A stretch of DNA of 54,523 nucleotides, taken from Bacteroidota bacterium (GTDB lineage Bacteria; Bacteroidota; Bacteroidia; Cytophagales; Cyclobacteriaceae). The notes beneath the pieces were generated by a model. The model was not told where the DNA came from, made no database searches, and saw only the letters and a program-made list of their open reading frames with translations. Shown here one piece after another: positions 1-7,870 of the stretch (position 1 is its first letter; every line of letters starts with the position of its first letter). The DNA lies in NCBI GenBank assembly GCA_018267195.1, contig JAFDYY010000020.1, forward strand, positions 1 to 54,523, given 5' to 3'. Made by a program: the position numbers and the translations under genes.

Positions 1-194
1 TTGGGCGCATCGGGCTGAGAGTGGTAGGGGGTAACGGCAAAGCCTTCGGCTTTATCTCGATAATATTTTAACCCGGTGGCGGTGCTCACGGCACCCGGAT
101 CTTGCGCTGTAGGGTTTCCTGATTTTTTAAGGAAACACGAGGAGACCAAAACCGATACCCCACAGGCAATAAAAAATGGCTTCAAACGATTCAT
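1..194 (-). CDS. Gliding/T9SS-type lipoprotein (GldJ/GldK-like), N-terminus only
   Basis: Partial gene running off the left edge; 64 codons are visible from an ATG at 194. The first 20 residues are a lipoprotein signal ending in the lipobox VSSC (Cys20), followed by a Ser/Thr/Pro-rich stretch and then STATGLKYYRDKAEGF. The STATG...GF pattern just ahead of the catalytic-fold domain is typical of GldJ/GldK-type SUMF-fold lipoproteins of the gliding and type IX secretion machinery in Bacteroidota; that is family knowledge, and the diagnostic SUMF domain itself lies outside the window. It follows mfd on the same strand after about 160 bp. Another Bacteroidota lipoprotein is possible. Confidence 0.55.
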   Translation of the reverse strand, partial: MNRLKPFFIACGVSVLVSSCFLKKSGNPTAQDPGAVSTATGLKYYRDKAEGFAVTPYHSQPDAP

Positions 195-351
195 CTGGTT
201 TAGAATTATGAATAAAAGTAACCGCTAATATAAAAAGATAAATTCATGTTTTCCAAAGAGTAATTTAATTCGGTTAAACCTGTACATAAAACACCCTATT
301 AACGAAGACCGGTAACATATAGTATTAAGTCGGAATTCAAGCCCCTTATTT

Positions 352-3300
352 CTATAGGTTTATCCCCTCCATAAAGGTGTTGGCATCACGGATGGAAAGG
401 ATATTTTCTACGGTTAGGGTCAATTTTCCGGACGAATCTTTCATCCGGCAAATTTTAGAGTGGCGTTGGATATAAGCCAAAACCTTTCCAAAAATTTCCG
501 ATTTTACATAGGCTTCATTGCCGGAGATGAAATAGATTCGCATTTTTCCTCCCTTTAAATTGATTTTTTCCATACCCAGCTTTTCACCCATCCACCGTAA
601 GCGCACGGAATTTATAAGTTGTAGAACCGGCTCGGGGTAGTTTCCGAACCGGTCAATCAATTCATTACTGAAAGAGGTTAACTCTTCTTCTGTTTTTAGG
701 TTATCGAGCGAAGCATAGAGTTTAAGCCGTTCTGTAGTATTGCTAATATAATTATCCGGAATTAGAATTTCCAGATCTGTTTCAATAACGCAATCGGGCA
801 CAATTAGCTTAGCTTTGGCTAAAAGTTCTTCGGCAAACAAATCTTTATATACGGTTTCTTTTAATTCCTGAATAGCCTCATCCAGAATTTTGTGGTACGT
901 ATCAAACCCCAAATCGGTAATAAAGCCGCTTTGCTCGGCACCGAGTAAATTTCCAGCTCCGCGGATGTCTAAGTCGCGCATAGCTACTTTAAATCCATCG
1001 CCTAAATCAGAAAACTCTTCGAGTGCCGCCAGCCGTTTTCGCGAGTCGGAAGAAAGAACGGAAGCCGGTGGGGTAAATAAAAAGCAAAAAGCTTTTTTGT
1101 TGGATCGGCCCACCCGGCCCCGCATCTGGTGTAGATCGCTTAACCCAAACAAATGAGCGTTATTGATAATGATGGTATTGGCATTGGGGATATCTAAACC
1201 GGATTCTATGATATTGGTTGATACCAGCACATCGTATTCTCCTTCGATGAATTTGATCATTACTTTTTCCAGACGGTCGCCATCCATTTGGCCATGAGCG
1301 ATGCCGATGCGCGAATCGGGAACAAGTTTAAAAATCAGATTGGCCACTTGTTCGATGTCGCTCACACGGTTATGTACAAAAAATACTTGTCCGCCCCGGG
1401 CTAATTCATGGCTTACTGCATCGCGTATTTTCAGTTCATCGAACGGGTGAAGTTCGGTGGAAACCGGCTGGCGGTTGGGAGGAGGTGTTGAGATGATGCT
1501 TAAATCGCGCGCCCCCATTAAGGAAAAATGAAGGGTGCGGGGAATCGGTGTAGCAGTTAGGGTAAGCACATCTACATTTACTTTTATTTCTTTCAGACGG
1601 TCTTTTGTCTTTACCCCAAACTTTTGTTCTTCATCTACAATGAGCAAACCCAAATCATGAAACTCTACATCTTTGCTTACTACCCGGTGTGTGCCGATGA
1701 TGATGTTGATGTGGCCGGATTTTACTCTACCTAAAATTGCTTTAATTTCTTTGTCGCTTTTAAACCGCGAAATGTATTCGATCGTTACCGGGAATTGGCT
1801 AAGCCGCTCTGAAAAGGTGCGCCAATGCTGCATGGCCAAAATCGTAGTGGGCACAAGTACGGCTACTTGTTTTCCTTCCGTTGTAGCTTTAAAAGCTGCC
1901 CGAATGGCTACTTCTGTTTTTCCGAACCCCACATCTCCACACACCAGCCGATCCATAGGGTGAGGCTGCTGCATATCTTTTTTTACATCTTCGGTGGCTT
2001 TTGCCTGATCGGGGGTATCTTCATAAATAAATGAAGTTTCCAGTTCGGCCTGCAAAAAAGTATCATTTCCAAAAGCATACCCCGGAGACTGTTTGCGCTT
2101 AGCATATAAGTCGATTAATTCTTTGGCTATGTCTTTTACTTTTTTTCTGACTTTGGCCTTTTTGCTGTCCCACTCACCGGAACCCAGCTTGCTGATAGAG
2201 GGCGGAGATCCCTCCCGACCGGTGTACTTAGAAATTTTATGAAGCGCATGAATGCTGACGTACAATAAATCGTCATCGCGAAAAACCAACCGGATAGCTT
2301 CTTGCTCTATGCCATTTACCTCCTTTTTTTCAAGACCGGCAAATTTTCCGATTCCGTAATCAATGTGGGTAACAAAATCGCCTGCTTGCAGGGCTTGCAG
2401 TTCGCGCAGGGTAAGGGCTTTGGATTTTGAAAATTTTTCTTTCCCCCGATACCGGTGAAAGCGCTCAAAAATCTGGTGGTCAGTATAGCAAACAATTTTT
2501 TGCTGAACGTCCACAAAGCCCTGCCGCAAAGGAAAGGCAAGCGTTTGAAAATTCAGATCAGGGTGGATTTCTTCAAATATACCTTGCAGGCGTTCGGCTT
2601 GTTTGGGCTGCTCGGCAGCGATGAAATTAGCAAAGCCCTGTTGCCGGTGTTCCATTAGATCCTGCGCGAGCAGTTCAAAATTTTTGTTAAACGAGGGCTG
2701 CACTTTCGAGTTAAAATCAAAAGTTTTCTGAGAGGGAAAAAAATGACGTTGGCCAAATTCGATACATCTATGTTTTTCTAATTGATGCACGAAGGAACTT
2801 CCATCTTCAAAAAGGTGTGCGGGCTCTAACGCAATTTTAGCGTTCCCGCTGTTATAAAAATTTTTTTCAAACCGGGCGGTTGCTTTTTCATAGCTTTTCT
2901 GAATTATGTTTTTTCCAAGTTCAACATCTTTTATCCAAACGATGGGATTGGGCAAAAATTCAAACAGGGATTGCCGTTCTTCGTGCACCAAACGTGTTTG
3001 CAAGTCGGGCATCAGGTTTATTTTATCCAGATTTTCTACCGAAAGTTGAGATCCGGGATCAAACGTACGGATGCTGTCCACCTCATCTCCAAACAATTCG
3101 ATGCGGAAAGGCAAATCGTTAGCAAATGAAAAAACATCTAGGATACCGCCCCGTATGGCAAACTGGCCGGCCTCAAAAACGAAATCGGTTTTTTCAAAAT
3201 GATAGAGATGCAGAAATTCTTCAAGAAAGTTGCGATCAAGCACTTCGCCTTTGGTTACCGAAAAAATATTAGAGGTAAGAGATTTTTTGGTGATAACTTT

Positions 3301-3720
3301 TTCGCAAAGTGCCTCGGGATAGGTAACAATAATATTTCCGTCCGGATGGCTGCTGATGCGGCTCAGCGTTTCCGAGCGCATCAGCACATTGGCGTTTTCA
3401 ATTTCGTCATACTCATACGGCCGTTTGTACGACATCGGAAAAAATAAAATTTCCCGGCCAAGCAAATTTTGCAGATCGTTCGAGAAATAGGAGGCCTCTT
3501 CGCGGTCGTGCAGAATAATCAAATAATTTGATTTGCCTGAAAAAACAGCCGAAAAGAGAACAGCATCTAAACTTCCGAAAAGATTTTTAATATGAACCGA
3601 ACCCGGAGAGGACGTTTCATCCGGCAGCTTGCCTGCTTGGGCAAACGCACGAAGCCCCTCGGAAACATGTTGGATTAAACTGTCCGTCTTATAGTGCAAT
3701 ACAAAATCGTGCGCCTTCAA
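352..3720 (-). CDS. mfd: Transcription-repair coupling factor Mfd
   Basis: Mfd removes RNA polymerase stalled at DNA lesions and recruits UvrA for nucleotide excision repair. The 1122-residue product has the full family length and order: a UvrB-like N-terminal region (IRGGILDVFSF near 190-200), an RNA-polymerase-interacting CarD-like domain around 447-495 (GDFVTHIDYGIGKF), a RecG-like superfamily 2 translocase with Walker A GDVGFGKTE at about 596-604, the DEEQ box near 696-699, motif III LTATPIPRT, and the downstream TRG region, then a C-terminal TRCF domain. The start at 3720 gives the expected N-terminus. A 127-bp gap separates it from the divergent small membrane gene. Function is certain at family level. 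Confidence 0.98.
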   Translation of the reverse strand: MKAHDFVLHYKTDSLIQHVSEGLRAFAQAGKLPDETSSPGSVHIKNLFGSLDAVLFSAVFSGKSNYLIILHDREEASYFSNDLQNLLGREILFFPMSYKRPYEYDEIENANVLMRSETLSRISSHPDGNIIVTYPEALCEKVITKKSLTSNIFSVTKGEVLDRNFLEEFLHLYHFEKTDFVFEAGQFAIRGGILDVFSFANDLPFRIELFGDEVDSIRTFDPGSQLSVENLDKINLMPDLQTRLVHEERQSLFEFLPNPIVWIKDVELGKNIIQKSYEKATARFEKNFYNSGNAKIALEPAHLFEDGSSFVHQLEKHRCIEFGQRHFFPSQKTFDFNSKVQPSFNKNFELLAQDLMEHRQQGFANFIAAEQPKQAERLQGIFEEIHPDLNFQTLAFPLRQGFVDVQQKIVCYTDHQIFERFHRYRGKEKFSKSKALTLRELQALQAGDFVTHIDYGIGKFAGLEKKEVNGIEQEAIRLVFRDDDLLYVSIHALHKISKYTGREGSPPSISKLGSGEWDSKKAKVRKKVKDIAKELIDLYAKRKQSPGYAFGNDTFLQAELETSFIYEDTPDQAKATEDVKKDMQQPHPMDRLVCGDVGFGKTEVAIRAAFKATTEGKQVAVLVPTTILAMQHWRTFSERLSQFPVTIEYISRFKSDKEIKAILGRVKSGHINIIIGTHRVVSKDVEFHDLGLLIVDEEQKFGVKTKDRLKEIKVNVDVLTLTATPIPRTLHFSLMGARDLSIISTPPPNRQPVSTELHPFDELKIRDAVSHELARGGQVFFVHNRVSDIEQVANLIFKLVPDSRIGIAHGQMDGDRLEKVMIKFIEGEYDVLVSTNIIESGLDIPNANTIIINNAHLFGLSDLHQMRGRVGRSNKKAFCFLFTPPASVLSSDSRKRLAALEEFSDLGDGFKVAMRDLDIRGAGNLLGAEQSGFITDLGFDTYHKILDEAIQELKETVYKDLFAEELLAKAKLIVPDCVIETDLEILIPDNYISNTTERLKLYASLDNLKTEEELTSFSNELIDRFGNYPEPVLQLINSVRLRWMGEKLGMEKINLKGGKMRIYFISGNEAYVKSEIFGKVLAYIQRHSKICRMKDSSGKLTLTVENILSIRDANTFMEGINL

Positions 3721-3847
3721 CTCTTACCAAAAAAGAACGCAAAGATGGAATAGGATTTCAGGATTTACACCAATAGGAGAATTATTTTTTTAACGGGCAA
3801 TCATCATACAAAATGGATATTCAGCCTGATTTTTTGCATTTTGCAGT

Positions 3848-4045
3848 GTGCAAAATATACGCTTGCTGATTCTTTTTTTAGCGCTTACCTCGTTGCTGTT
3901 TCTGGTAATTGGTATGATAAAACCCTGGATGCTGCTGTGGTGGGAAGATACCCAAAACAGACGAAAGGTACTGAAAGTATATGGGGCGCTGGCGTTGTTT
4001 TTTTATTTGATCTACCTGATTCTTTATTTTATGCCAAACGGGTAG
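3848..4045 (+). CDS. Small two-helix membrane protein, function unknown
   Basis: A 65-residue hydrophobic protein with two predicted membrane segments (about residues 5-25 and 45-62) joined by a basic loop (WWEDTQNRRKVLKVYG). The start is a GTG at 3848: an in-frame TGA at 3827-3829 leaves no ATG, and the overlapping frame from 3841 gives no membrane-like protein. The WW...NR+KVL..YG pattern resembles small uncharacterised Bacteroidota membrane proteins, but I do not know a function. Its last 17 bases overlap the 3' end of the convergent methyltransferase gene, so the two transcripts would overlap. Confidence 0.6.
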   Translation: MQNIRLLILFLALTSLLFLVIGMIKPWMLLWWEDTQNRRKVLKVYGALALFFYLIYLILYFMPNG

Positions 4046-5231
4046 CGAGCACAATATGTTTTTTTTCTTGCGCTGAAAAAGCAATTACATAATTTTCACC
4101 GCCATCGCTCAACTTCAATTTCTTTTTCAATTTTTCTGCTGACAACGGATAGTTGCGTGTAATCACAATTGCTCTTTTTGACGGATAATTTTTGTCATCA
4201 AACTTCAATTGATTGATTTGAAAAACCCGACCAGGGAAATTAGGCTGCAAGAAGACAGATGTATAAAGATGCGTGTTAACATGAAGTTTTTTTAAACCAA
4301 ATCTTTTGCCAATTAATTTGAAGGCGCCTGATTTTAAAATGGAGGCATTGGGCTCGTACAGAAATTTTTGCGGCTCGCTAAATTCGGAAATGGTGTTAGC
4401 TTCATCTGTATAAGTAAAACTGAAATGATGCTTTATTCCTGAATCAGACTCTAGATTATAAATTTCAATTATCGACTCGTCAATAAAGTTTTTCTGTAAA
4501 AAGAAAAGAAGCTCTTTTACCTCGTTAAGAATAGAAACAACAAAAACCTTTTTCACAAACTTCAACTCGTTCAAACCAAGTTTAATGTCGAGCAGAGGCG
4601 ATGCTTTGAGCAAAACAAAGTCAGTACGCTCAAAAAGTTGAGGAAGCAATGTTGTTGCGTCTGGGGAACAATCGGCAAGCGAAAAAACTTTTCGGGCATT
4701 TGCATCTCTGCGGGAGGGGTCAAGATAAACGAAATCGTATTGATTGGAATTTAATTTTAGATAATCTTCTGCATTAAAATTATGATGTTGAATGGTTTTA
4801 TTAAACAGCAAATGATTGTGTTTAACAATGTTTAACAAATCAACATCAGGCTCAACATAATCAAACGACTCAACAACATTGCTCAGAAAAAAACTATCAA
4901 TGCCCAATCCGCCAGTGAGGTCAATCGCTTTTGATTTTATTTTCCCCAGTTCTTTTTGAATGATTTCGGCTTTGAATTGAGCGGTGGCTTCGGACGAACT
5001 TTGTTCTAAACCCAGCGAAGGCGGATAAACAACTCCCTTGGTTTGATGAAAAACAGGAAGCTTTGTTTCGGCTTTTCTCCGCGCACTGATTTGCTGCGCG
5101 ATTAATGAAGTGGGCAACCCGAAAAGTGTTTTGTGTTTGAGCAATAGTTTTTTTTCATCATCAAGCGCGTGGGCAAAGATAAAATCTTGCACGTCATCGC
5201 TAGCCAATGATTTCAATTCTTCGGAAGACAT
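4029..5231 (-). CDS. Class I SAM-dependent methyltransferase with THUMP-like domain (PG_1098 type)
   Basis: Predicted nucleic-acid methyltransferase of the Bacteroidota PG_1098 family. From the ATG at 5231 it has 400 residues: a helical N-terminal part, a Rossmann-fold SAM site (AIDLTGGLGIDSFFLS, then DYVEPD), the motif IV-like segment FVYLDPSRRDAN, and a C-terminal ferredoxin-like THUMP-like domain. The DPSRRD signature is typical of this family. A longer reading begins at 5264, but its start codon falls inside the palindrome at 5256-5287 that follows the alkB-like stop, so the internal ATG (MSSEELKSL) is preferred. The substrate (RNA or DNA) cannot be told from sequence. It lies downstream of the repair cluster but behind a terminator-like element. 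Confidence 0.85.
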   Translation of the reverse strand: MSSEELKSLASDDVQDFIFAHALDDEKKLLLKHKTLFGLPTSLIAQQISARRKAETKLPVFHQTKGVVYPPSLGLEQSSSEATAQFKAEIIQKELGKIKSKAIDLTGGLGIDSFFLSNVVESFDYVEPDVDLLNIVKHNHLLFNKTIQHHNFNAEDYLKLNSNQYDFVYLDPSRRDANARKVFSLADCSPDATTLLPQLFERTDFVLLKASPLLDIKLGLNELKFVKKVFVVSILNEVKELLFFLQKNFIDESIIEIYNLESDSGIKHHFSFTYTDEANTISEFSEPQKFLYEPNASILKSGAFKLIGKRFGLKKLHVNTHLYTSVFLQPNFPGRVFQINQLKFDDKNYPSKRAIVITRNYPLSAEKLKKKLKLSDGGENYVIAFSAQEKKHIVLATRLA

Positions 5232-5255
5232 GGTGCAAATCTCTTTAAAAATAAG

Positions 5256-5287
5256 TCTTTCCAAAAGGTTTAAACTTTATGGAAAGA
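5256..5287. repeat. Imperfect palindrome after the alkB-like gene
   Basis: Two 16-base arms (5256-5271 and 5272-5287) pair with two mismatches. The element starts directly after the AlkB-like stop codon and is followed on the minus strand by a T-rich stretch (TTATTTTTAAAG), so it can act as a terminator for the repair operon. It is clearly related in sequence to the perfect palindrome at 7823-7857 on the other side of the cluster. Confidence 0.65.
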
Positions 5288-5896
5288 TTATTCTACAATT
5301 GTTCTAAACGTTAAGTTTACTCTTGGTTTTGTGATAAGTTTTGTTGGTGGCAATCGGTGTAGCCAATGTGTCTGGGTGGTGTCTTTCATTACCAACAAAC
5401 TGCCGTGTTCTAATATCAATTCTACTTTTTTTTTGCTCTGTTTATGTTTGAATGCAAACTTCCGTTCTGCCCCAAAACTTAACGAACCGATCGCCCCCTC
5501 TTTTTTCAAATCGGTTTCGCCATCGCTGTGCCAAGCCATTCCCTCTTCGCCCGTGTGGTAAAGATTGAGCAAACATGAGTTGAATCTTTCGCTTGTTTCT
5601 TTTTCAATCAATGTTTTCAATGCAAGCAATTCATTTGTAAAAGGCAGCGCATATTTTGTTGTGTTTGAATAACTGTATTTGTAAGGTCGCTCGCCATACC
5701 AAGCCACTTTTCTTTTAGTAATGATTTTCTTTCCAAAAATGATTGCTTCATCGTTTCGCCATTCTATTTTTTCCAGCAAGTATTTTAAGTAAAAATCGGC
5801 TTGTGCTTTCGTTAGAAGTTTACCATAATAGTTTACCGTTCCATCTTTGGGTAAGTAATTTTTGTTCTTATCTATTATTTGATTGAATAAATCCAT
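5288..5896 (-). CDS. AlkB-family 2-oxoglutarate/Fe(II) dioxygenase
   Basis: Oxidative demethylation of alkylated bases (1-methyladenine, 3-methylcytosine) is the family role. The 202-residue product has a complete double-stranded beta-helix motif set: iron ligands H123 and D125 in AWHSDGE, H180 in THWLHRLPP, and the 2-oxoglutarate arginines R192 and R198 in KPRVNLTFR. The nucleotide-recognition lid region (YGERPYKYSYS, near 67-77) is also present. Its start overlaps the upstream zinc-domain gene by 29 bases, so the two are probably translationally coupled. It is the last gene of the repair cluster and is followed at once by a palindrome. Whether it acts on DNA, RNA or both cannot be decided here. 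Confidence 0.93.
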   Translation of the reverse strand: MDLFNQIIDKNKNYLPKDGTVNYYGKLLTKAQADFYLKYLLEKIEWRNDEAIIFGKKIITKRKVAWYGERPYKYSYSNTTKYALPFTNELLALKTLIEKETSERFNSCLLNLYHTGEEGMAWHSDGETDLKKEGAIGSLSFGAERKFAFKHKQSKKKVELILEHGSLLVMKDTTQTHWLHRLPPTKLITKPRVNLTFRTIVE

Positions 5897-6128
5897 GTTT
5901 CCAAATTTTGTATTTCGCTTTCATACAATGTGCGCAAGGCCTGTAATCATTGGCCAAAGCTTCGACTTCACCTTTAAAGAAAACCCTGTTTTCTGTTTTT
6001 GTTTTTTTGCCAGACGAACAGGTCAGTAAACCATAAATTTTCAACTTTTTATTTCCACTGAAATGAATTTCTTTATTCTTGATTTTCCTTCGTAAAAGTT
6101 CAACGGATATTTCGTTGTGTTGAATCAT
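5868..6128 (-). CDS. Stand-alone Ada-type zinc-binding domain protein
   Basis: A small basic protein of 86 residues whose core (C37 in GLLTCSSGKK, then ENRVFF, then YRPCAHC with C65 and C68) matches the N-terminal methylphosphotriester domain of E. coli Ada. Ada uses four cysteines, of which Cys38 accepts the methyl group; aligning by eye, C37 here corresponds to Ada Cys42, and the acceptor position four residues earlier is glycine. Only three of the four zinc cysteines are therefore visible, so the domain may bind zinc with another ligand and bind DNA without accepting methyl groups. It lies between the PF09859-type oxygenase and the AlkB gene, overlapping the latter. Confidence 0.82.
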   Translation of the reverse strand: MIQHNEISVELLRRKIKNKEIHFSGNKKLKIYGLLTCSSGKKTKTENRVFFKGEVEALANDYRPCAHCMKAKYKIWKHGFIQSNNR

Positions 6129-6177
6129 TTTATCTTTTTGTAAAAACCTATGAAGTTTCTAAAACCCATAGGCTTGG

Positions 6178-6891
6178 TTAACTCAACGCATCATGAAAAA
6201 TGATTCCCAACGTATGACGTTCGCCTTGTGTTACTTCACTTACACCGTGTTTCATGTTTACTCGGTAATAACCTTTCGAGCCATTTTCAGGTTTGAAGTT
6301 GGTGGTGAAAATTAACGCATCACCTTTTTTGGGTTTTAATACAATGACTTTGGACTGCGCTCTAGGGATTTGTTGTGTCATTACAAATTCTCCACCTATG
6401 AAATCTTTGTCGGGTTCATTTAAAAATAGAACTATTTGCATGGGAAAATAAACATCGCCATACAAATCTTGATGCAACGTATTGAAGCCGCCTTTGCCAT
6501 ATTTCAAAATCAAAACGGTTGCTTGGGTTTGATTGTTTTCATGGCATTGCTCAAGCAAAGCCTCGTGTTCCGCAGGAAATTGTTTATCAATGTTCAAAAC
6601 GTTAAACCAAGTATTGGCAATAGGCGCAAGGTGCGTATAAACTTTTGTCCGTATCGTTTGAATAATTTCGGGCAACGGATAATTGAAATATTTGTATTCG
6701 CCCAAGCCAAAACGATAGCGGGCCATCACCACTGTTTTGCGATATAAATTCGGATTATCATATTCTGCTTTCAATGATTCACATTGTTCGCCCGACAACA
6801 GTTTTGAAAGGATGGCGTGCCCATTTTGGTTCATTGATTGCGCAATGTTCTTCCAGTCAACATTGTCGATTTTCTGAATTAAATTTTCCAT
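6178..6891 (-). CDS. 2OG-Fe(II) oxygenase, PF09859 type (alkylated-DNA-repair associated)
   Basis: A 237-residue dioxygenase. The iron ligands are H140 and D142 (FNTLHQDLYGD) and H215 (MKHGVSEV); R225 (GERHTLG) should bind 2-oxoglutarate. The long segment around RYRFGLGEYKYFNYPLP and the GGEFVMTQQIPRAQS stretch match the Bacteroidota/Proteobacteria family that Pfam labels as an oxygenase acting on damaged DNA (PF09859); that label is largely inferred from its neighbourhoods. It starts nine bases after the AraC-MGMT stop codon, so the two are almost certainly co-transcribed, supporting a role in alkylation damage. It is a distinct dioxygenase family from AlkB downstream. Confidence 0.85.
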   Translation of the reverse strand: MENLIQKIDNVDWKNIAQSMNQNGHAILSKLLSGEQCESLKAEYDNPNLYRKTVVMARYRFGLGEYKYFNYPLPEIIQTIRTKVYTHLAPIANTWFNVLNIDKQFPAEHEALLEQCHENNQTQATVLILKYGKGGFNTLHQDLYGDVYFPMQIVLFLNEPDKDFIGGEFVMTQQIPRAQSKVIVLKPKKGDALIFTTNFKPENGSKGYYRVNMKHGVSEVTQGERHTLGIIFHDALS

Positions 6892-6900
6892 TCCTTCCCT

Positions 6901-7749
6901 TTAAAAGTTGGGATCTGTTTTTGCGTTTTCCCACCCGATGATGGCGGTCTTTCTTGTGTTGCCCCACATATAGCCGCCAAAAGTTCCAGACGATTGTATC
7001 ACTCGGTGGCAAGGAATTAAATACGCCACAGGGTTGCTGCCAATGGCTGTGCCCACCGCTCGTGAAGCATTGGGGTTGCCCAATTGCTTTGCAATATTTC
7101 CGTAAGTAGAAAGTTTGCCCATCGGGATTTTCAACAACATTTCCCAAACTTTCAATTGAAAATCGGAGCCTTTCAAATGCAGTTTTATTTCGGGCAGCTT
7201 GCTCCAGTCATTTTGAAAAATGAACAAGGCGTTTTGTTGCAGCAAATCTAATTTACGTTGAATGGTTGCGTTCGGAAATTTTGATTTCAAATTATTCAAA
7301 GCCACGTTTTCATCATTTTCAAAAGCCATAGAACAAACGCCTTTTGATGTAGAGGCTACAATTACATTGCCAAAGGGGCTTTCGGCAAAACTGTAGTTGA
7401 TGGAAAGATTTTTGCCACCGTTTTTATATTCGGCTGGCGACATACCCTCGATGTTCACAAACAAATCATGCAAACGGCTGGTGCTTGAAAATCCGGTTTC
7501 AAAAGCGGCATCAAACAAAGTTGCGCTGTCTTTGCTCAACATTTTTTTGGCATGCTGCACACTGATGTACTGTAAAAATTTTTTCGGACTAGTGCCCGCC
7601 CAATCGGTAAACATTCGTTGAAAATGCGCGGGGCTGAGATGCACGCTTTCGGCAACCACATCTAAAGTAGGTTGCTCTTTAAAATGGGTTTTGATATAAT
7701 CAATTGCTGCGGCAATACGTTTGTAATTGATACTTGCTTGCGTTTCCAT
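6901..7749 (-). CDS. AraC-type HTH / O6-methylguanine-DNA methyltransferase fusion (Ada-like)
   Basis: Suicide DNA repair enzyme fused to a transcription-factor domain. From the ATG at 7749 (282 residues), residues about 5-108 form an AraC/XylS helix-turn-helix (LDVVAESVHLSPAHFQRMF and the second HTH ending MSPAEYK), and residues about 115-280 form the MGMT domain with the acceptor motif IPCHRV (Cys247) and SRAVGTAIGSNP before it. A TTG seven codons upstream (7770) is an alternative start. Full Ada carries an additional N-terminal zinc domain; here that domain is missing from the fusion and appears as a separate gene three positions downstream. First gene of the repair operon and its likely regulator. 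Confidence 0.93.
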   Translation of the reverse strand: METQASINYKRIAAAIDYIKTHFKEQPTLDVVAESVHLSPAHFQRMFTDWAGTSPKKFLQYISVQHAKKMLSKDSATLFDAAFETGFSSTSRLHDLFVNIEGMSPAEYKNGGKNLSINYSFAESPFGNVIVASTSKGVCSMAFENDENVALNNLKSKFPNATIQRKLDLLQQNALFIFQNDWSKLPEIKLHLKGSDFQLKVWEMLLKIPMGKLSTYGNIAKQLGNPNASRAVGTAIGSNPVAYLIPCHRVIQSSGTFGGYMWGNTRKTAIIGWENAKTDPNF

Positions 7750-7822
7750 ATTGGTAAATTTAGGATGCAAATATTCAATATGGAGTGCTGTTATAAAATC
7801 TGAAACATGCGGACTTTAACCA

Positions 7823-7857
7823 AACCTTTCCAAAAGTTTTAAACTTTTGGAAAGGTT
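7823..7857. repeat. Perfect 17-bp inverted repeat, one-base loop
   Basis: Arms 7823-7839 and 7841-7857 are perfectly complementary around a single T. It lies between the permease stop (7871) and the start of the repair operon (7749). The T-run on the minus strand precedes rather than follows the stem, so it is not a classical terminator in either direction. Its core is the same as the palindrome at 5256-5287, which suggests a dispersed REP-like intergenic element. Confidence 0.75.
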
Positions 7858-7870
7858 AAAAAAGAGAGGC

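Noticed and set aside
3841..4092. Alternative 83-residue frame overlapping the small membrane gene
   Set aside because: No membrane segments or recognisable pattern, and it runs across the convergent methyltransferase gene; the GTG frame at 3848 gives a coherent two-helix protein.
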